A model generated the notes under the pieces. The model made no database searches. It worked only from the letters and a program-made list of their open reading frames with translations, and was not told the origin of the DNA. From positions 1-29,615 of the forward strand of contig JAEXAJ010000015.1 in NCBI GenBank assembly GCA_023458215.1: a stretch of 29,615 bases of DNA, given 5' to 3'. How positions within the stretch are numbered: the first letter of the stretch is position 1; every line of letters begins with the position of its first letter. Positions 26,281-29,615 of this stretch are shown here, in pieces. A program made the position numbers and the translations under genes. The stretch comes from Bacteroidota bacterium (GTDB lineage: Bacteria > Bacteroidota > Bacteroidia > Bacteroidales > Bacteroidaceae).

Positions 26281-28719
26281 TTATTTAACTTTCCATTCTA
26301 TCACTCCCCCCGAAACTCCCTTCTGGAGCTGGGCGGCTATTTTCAGTCCTGTCGTCTTCACCGGTTTGAAGTCGAGGCTATTGTAGCAGTCCTTCTTCAC
26401 AGTATAAGGGGTGATGGCTTCTACCTCTTTCCATGTGTTGCCATCCTTATAATATAGCTTCCAGTTCTCCGGCACGCGGAAGTCACCGTCGTAATGGTCG
26501 AAGTCGAGCCAGTAGATTTGGACGTTGGAAACCGTATAGGGCTGGTCGAACTCATAAGCAAGGGTTTCGGTCGTTCCGTTCTTCAACCACCAGTAATGGT
26601 AAGGTTTGGAGATGTCGGACGAGCGTTTCGGTTCCCATTGATCGTTCACGCCCCATGCCCAAGTTTCAACAGAAGCAGATTCGGGAGCATCCTTTTGGAT
26701 AGGAGCTTGTATCATTAAAGTACGTGCCTTGCTGGCGATAGTAGGTTCGGGAGTTGCACGGGCATATTCGGCTGATGCAGGAATCCATACGGCCATTTGG
26801 TCAGCACCCCGGTTATTCCAGGTTGAATAAGGAATGGCACGGAAAGGAACGTCTTCTATTTTGCCGTCTTTCTCTATCTGACGGGCAGTACCGGTAAGTA
26901 CCATTACTCCATTCAGCAGATTGGCGTCGTATGCAGCATTCATCTGAGTACCATCGGGGATGAATTTATTGAAGACTGTGCTATCAGCCTGATCTTTACC
27001 TTCGAGGCAGAACATAATGGGACCGCGTTCGATGGCAAGTTTACCCAAATCATCCTCTACATTATCATTAGCCTTGATGCGACGCACATCCATCGGAAGG
27101 TTGATTTCCACAACGTCACCGGCTTTCCATGCACGGGAGATGGTGGCATAGCCGTCGTACTGCTTGACATCCACTTTCTTTCCATTAACGGAGATTGTGT
27201 AAGCGTTTGCCTTATCAGTATAAGAGTAGAGATCGGTAGGCACGGGAGCATTCTGCGCCCAACCGGGGATGCGGAGACGCAAAGCAAAGGCTTGTTCTTT
27301 CTCAGGAGTAACGGAGATGGAGATTTTACCGTCCCAAGGATATTCCGTTGTTTGCTCCAAAGCTATGTTGTTAGTATCTGTGTTGAGATCGGCTTTACTC
27401 TGGATGTAAAGATTAACATAAACATCGTTGCCCTGCGTGGCATACATATAATAAGGTACGGAAGCCATGAAACGAGTGATATTACCCGGGCAACAAGCAC
27501 AACCGAACCAATGTTGGCGTTCGTGCTGACCCATGCTTTCGAGCGGATTGTCGTAGAAAAACTTGTCACCACTAAGCGATACGCCCGAAATCACTCCATT
27601 GTAAAGCGCACGTTCCAGTACGTCGGCATATTTGGCGTTGCCGGTAGCCAGGAACATACGGTGGTTCCAATAGACATTGGCAATGGCGGCACAAGTTTCG
27701 CAATAGCCGGTATGGTTGTTCAATTCATAATTAGGACCGAAACCTTCGCCTTGCGGACGAGAGCCGATACCACCGGTTATATAGAGTTTCTTGCTTGCCA
27801 TATTCTCCCAAATGCGGCTCAAGGCATTGAAGTAGGCGGTGTCGTGCGTCAAGGCAGCCACATCGGCTACACCGGAGAAGAGATATCCGGCACGTACGGC
27901 ATGACCTACTATTTCGTCTTGTTGCAGAATGGGTTTGTGATCCTGACTATACTCACTGAGGCGGTGTCCGTCGGTTCCACGACCGGTTTCTTCAACGAAG
28001 TATTTGGCCATCTTCAAGTATTTCTCGTTGTTTGTCACCTTATATAGTTTGGCAAGTGCCATTTCGGCAATGGGGTGACCAGAGGGAACATGTTTTTGTC
28101 CTTCGTTAGGGCCGAATACCTGACAAACCAAATCAGCGTTCTTAATAGCCACATCGAGTAGCGTACGTTTGCCGGTTGCACGATAGTGGGCAACGGCTGC
28201 TTCGTACAGATGGCCGCTGTTATAAAGTTCGTGACTGTTAATCTTCTCCCAACGGTACGTTCCCCACCAGCCCGAAAGACGGGTACATTTATTAGTGACA
28301 CAGGTAGTGAGATACCCGTCCGGTTCTTGGGCAGCGGCGATAAGGGTGATTACACTGTCCAAATAAGCATCTAGTGCCTTGTCATACTTCACGGCGAGCG
28401 AGTAAGAGGCACCTTCTATTATTTTATAAGGATCGGTATCGTCAAAAGAGAAGTCTCCACGGTGTTCACCTTTCATCAGTCCGCCGGCAATGGCGAAGTT
28501 GTCGAAGCGTCCGTTCTTCTCACATTCTTTAAATGCGGAAGGGATAGAAATCGTACGGTTGGTTTCAATGCGCGGTGTCCAAAAGTTATCGTTCAAGTGA
28601 ACTTGTGTAAAGGGGACTTCTTTAATCGGAGCATCAGGCTGAACGTATGCATCGTTACAAGCCGATAGACCCAAGAGGGCAATGCTACCGAAAAGGAAGG
28701 ATAGTCGTTTCTTCATCAT
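26281..28719 (-). CDS. GH127 beta-L-arabinofuranosidase lipoprotein
   Basis: This 812-residue lipoprotein has lipobox GLSAC (Cys21). The DUF1680 (alpha/alpha)6 domain holds the full GH127 set: Glu325 in GEGFGP, Glu341 and Cys343 in CETC, and Cys407, Cys409 and Cys410 in CACCPGN. The 16-residue step from Glu325 to Glu341 equals that between Glu322 and Glu338 of Bifidobacterium longum HypBA1 as I recall it, where Cys417 is the nucleophile; Cys409 is the equivalent here. About 150 extra C-terminal residues (about 690-812) look like a galactose-binding-like F5/8-type domain. It should release beta-L-Araf, perhaps at the cell surface. The ATG at 28717 is directly followed by a second Met, so either may start. 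It is the first gene of the operon. Confidence 0.93.
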   Translation of the reverse strand: MMKKRLSFLFGSIALLGLSACNDAYVQPDAPIKEVPFTQVHLNDNFWTPRIETNRTISIPSAFKECEKNGRFDNFAIAGGLMKGEHRGDFSFDDTDPYKIIEGASYSLAVKYDKALDAYLDSVITLIAAAQEPDGYLTTCVTNKCTRLSGWWGTYRWEKINSHELYNSGHLYEAAVAHYRATGKRTLLDVAIKNADLVCQVFGPNEGQKHVPSGHPIAEMALAKLYKVTNNEKYLKMAKYFVEETGRGTDGHRLSEYSQDHKPILQQDEIVGHAVRAGYLFSGVADVAALTHDTAYFNALSRIWENMASKKLYITGGIGSRPQGEGFGPNYELNNHTGYCETCAAIANVYWNHRMFLATGNAKYADVLERALYNGVISGVSLSGDKFFYDNPLESMGQHERQHWFGCACCPGNITRFMASVPYYMYATQGNDVYVNLYIQSKADLNTDTNNIALEQTTEYPWDGKISISVTPEKEQAFALRLRIPGWAQNAPVPTDLYSYTDKANAYTISVNGKKVDVKQYDGYATISRAWKAGDVVEINLPMDVRRIKANDNVEDDLGKLAIERGPIMFCLEGKDQADSTVFNKFIPDGTQMNAAYDANLLNGVMVLTGTARQIEKDGKIEDVPFRAIPYSTWNNRGADQMAVWIPASAEYARATPEPTIASKARTLMIQAPIQKDAPESASVETWAWGVNDQWEPKRSSDISKPYHYWWLKNGTTETLAYEFDQPYTVSNVQIYWLDFDHYDGDFRVPENWKLYYKDGNTWKEVEAITPYTVKKDCYNSLDFKPVKTTGLKIAAQLQKGVSGGVIEWKVK

Positions 28720-28961
28720 TATATATATGTTTTAATTCATTAGCATTAGCGATGCGGCAAAGGAAAGGATTTAGTAGCTAATAACATAAAACAATAATCT
28801 ATTAGGATGCCAAAATAGTCGGACTTCTATACGAGAGAAGAAGATTTAGACTATTATTGGGTCGATTGGACTATTTTAGTATCGTTGTATCGAGACTAGC
28901 ATAAGGAGGGTATTGGATGTTAATAGAAAAGTTACTTCCCATTAATTAAGTCTGTTTCCTG
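28720..28961. promoter_or_regulatory. Promoter-proximal leader region of the GH127-led PUL
   Basis: This is the A+T-rich upstream region of the minus-strand operon, with no gene. On the minus strand TTCCTTTG at 28758-28765 is one base off the -7 consensus TAnnTTTG and lies about 40 bp before the start; no good -33 box is seen. Three related GACTATT sites follow further upstream (separate entry). The exact promoter cannot be fixed by eye. Confidence 0.4.
28810..28879. promoter_or_regulatory. Three GACTATTwTwG-like sites, candidate regulator operator
   Basis: Two direct copies on the plus strand, GACTATTATTGG (28849-28860) and GACTATTTTAG (28869-28879), start 20 bp apart, about two helical turns. 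A third, inverted copy CCAAAATAGTC lies at 28810-28820. They sit 90-160 bp upstream of the first PUL gene. AraC-type domains, such as that of the HTCS encoded at the end of this operon, often bind direct repeats about two turns apart, so this is a plausible operator. The repeats are seen; the binding is inferred. Confidence 0.4.
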
Positions 28962-29030
28962 CATTCAGCGTCTTCAGCCTTCTGCATCTCCCTGACAAAA
29001 GGCGTTTCGGCTGAAAGCGGGGCTGAATAA

Positions 29031-29038
29031 TAGGTTTG
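29031..29038 (+). promoter_or_regulatory. Promoter-like -7 box inside the inverted repeat
   Basis: TAGGTTTG matches TAnnTTTG on the plus strand, just inside the left arm, pointing away from the PUL. A TTTC at 29005-29008, 22 bp upstream, could be a poor -33 box. A single short match can arise by chance, so confidence is low. Confidence 0.25.
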
Positions 29039-29135
29039 GAGGATTCAGCCGCCTCGTCATCGACGGCTTAAACAAACACCCTCTGCTATCAGACAATAAG
29101 CGGAACACTTTTTATCAAGAAACGATCCACTGCAT

Positions 29136-29204
29136 GACATGCCCATGTCGTGCAACATAACATGCCCATGTTGTGCAGCATGACATGCCCATGTCATACA
29201 CTAG
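29136..29204. repeat. Three tandem 23-bp units, each a GCCC-loop palindrome
   Basis: Units start at 29136, 29159 and 29182, an exact 23-bp period (the third is degenerate at its end). Each opens with a 14-bp dyad: GACAT-GCCC-ATGTC, AACAT-GCCC-ATGTT, GACAT-GCCC-ATGTC. In the middle unit both arms change together, so pairing is kept. The first dyad can extend to 10 pairs (29131-29154) with one G-T wobble, the third to 7 perfect pairs. Spacers share GTGCAnCAT. Confidence 0.85.
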
Positions 29205-29239
29205 ATGAGTATGGCTTGAATAAGACTTAGTGAAGAGTG

Positions 29240-29327
29240 AAACAGATGATGGGTTTGAGTGAAACAGATGATCTGTTTAAGGTAAACAGACCATGCATTT
29301 CGCTCAAACAGACGATGTAATCACCTC
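29240..29327 (+). repeat. Four tandem 22-bp units with core AAACAGAYSATS
   Basis: The cores start at 29240, 29262, 29284 and 29306, an exact 22-bp period: AAACAGATGATG, AAACAGATGATC, AAACAGACCATG and AAACAGACGATG. The first two units also share the preceding GAGTG. The second unit forms a 7-bp dyad AAACAGA/TCTGTTT (29262-29278). The 10 bp between cores are poorly conserved. The array resembles iterons or a multi-site protein-binding block; nothing in the window names the binding protein. Confidence 0.8.
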
Positions 29328-29417
29328 CGCTGAAAGCTGAAGATTTACTTTCTGGCACCGTTTTCAGCCGGAATGCCCTTCATCAGGGCGATGCAGAAGG
29401 CTGAAGGCACTGAAGGG

Positions 29418-29520
29418 TGATAAAGGTACCATTGTTTCTATACTCAATATATTAGTTTTTAATAGAAGCTTTTAGCTCAAAACGCTTTAGAAATGAAACA
29501 AATGGCAAGCGGTACTAACT
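29418..29520. other. A+T-rich intergenic stretch without recognised signal
   Basis: I see no gene, RNA or clear repeat in this roughly 100-bp stretch between the end of the large inverted repeat and the REP-like palindrome. Confidence 0.5.
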
Positions 29521-29613
29521 GTCATTCTGAGCGAAGTCGAAGAATCCCTTCTCTTTGCACAAGGCTGCGCTAAACATCAGGAGAAGAGATCCTTCGACTT
29601 CGCTCTGGATGAC
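29521..29613. repeat. REP-like palindromic element with GTCATTCTGAGCGAAG arms
   Basis: The left arm (29521-29553) begins GTCATTCTGAGCGAAGTCGA and the right arm (29581-29613) is its reverse complement at 29 of 33 positions, around a 27-nt loop. The GTCATTCTGAGCGAAG...GAATC word is a repeat I recall as common in intergenic regions of many bacteria, so this is probably a dispersed REP/MITE-type element. It could form a long hairpin in RNA. No transposase is present in the window. Confidence 0.7.
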
Positions 29614-29615
29614 GG

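Larger units (their letters stand above)
28962..29416. repeat. 59-bp imperfect inverted repeat enclosing about 340 bp
   Basis: The left arm (28962-29020) and right arm (29358-29416) are reverse complements at 49 of 59 positions without gaps, including a perfect 17-bp core (28972-28988 and 29390-29406). Most mismatches are transitions. Each arm also folds on itself, because TTCAGCC and GGCTGAA occur 36 bp apart in both. A further perfect 8-bp pair GGCTGAAT/ATTCAGCC lies at 29021-29028 and 29043-29050. The enclosed segment holds the two tandem arrays listed separately. No reading frame of note lies inside. Confidence 0.85.

Noticed and set aside
27292..28047. 251-codon open frame on the plus strand inside the GH127 gene
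   Set aside because: It lies wholly antisense to a well-supported enzyme gene, and its translation shows no recognisable domain.
29136..29327. CRISPR array
   Set aside because: Units are 22-23 bp including spacers of about 10 bp, spacers are partly conserved, and no cas gene is present.
1..29615. tRNA, rRNA or transposase genes
   Set aside because: No cloverleaf, rRNA segment or transposase-like protein was recognised anywhere in the window.

Overview
The window looks like a chromosomal piece of a gut Bacteroides species. The evidence is SusC/SusD pairs, a hybrid two-component regulator with Reg_prop repeats, many lipoproteins with acidic residues just after the lipobox Cys, and promoter-like sites of the Bacteroides TAnnTTTG type. 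Everything here is read by eye; family names are from memory of the families and no database search was run.

Layout. (a) 1-4829, + strand: the 3' end of one polysaccharide utilization locus (PUL), made of a SusC C-terminus cut by the window edge, a SusD-like lipoprotein and an IPT/TIG-type surface glycan-binding lipoprotein. A convergent hairpin closes it. (b) 4920-7410: two divergent multi-spanning membrane proteins, a DUF418 protein (-) and an acyltransferase-3 protein (+), sharing a 232-bp promoter region. A strong bidirectional terminator follows. (c) 7491-8798, -: a GMP synthase whose glutamine amidotransferase domain has collapsed. (d) 8883-28719, -: a complete PUL transcribed right to left. 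Its order is GH127 lipoprotein, SusC, SusD, DUF4859-type lipoprotein, large DUF6055+DUF4859 lipoprotein with an HExxH motif, CotH-family lipoprotein, GH146/GH127-type enzyme, second DUF6055 HExxH protein, and the hybrid regulator. (e) 28720-29615: about 900 bp with no gene but dense structure. It holds a candidate operator, a 59-bp inverted repeat enclosing two exact-period tandem arrays (3 x 23 bp palindromes and 4 x 22 bp), and a REP-like palindrome at the window end.

How the large PUL may work. GH127 and GH146 are zinc/cysteine-dependent beta-L-arabinofuranosidase families; the two enzymes here keep the Glu, Glu-x-Cys and Cys-Cys residues. Beta-L-arabinofuranose occurs on hydroxyproline-rich plant cell-wall glycoproteins (extensins) and in some pectic and arabinan side chains. 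The locus has no recognisable endo-glycanase. Instead it carries two homologous proteins with a gluzincin-like HExGH...E arrangement, one predicted as a surface lipoprotein and one as periplasmic. My inference is that the substrate is a beta-L-arabinosylated glycoprotein or glycopeptide, cut by the surface HExxH protein, bound by the DUF4859 modules, imported by SusCD and trimmed by the GH127/GH146 enzymes. This is a hypothesis, not something the sequence proves.
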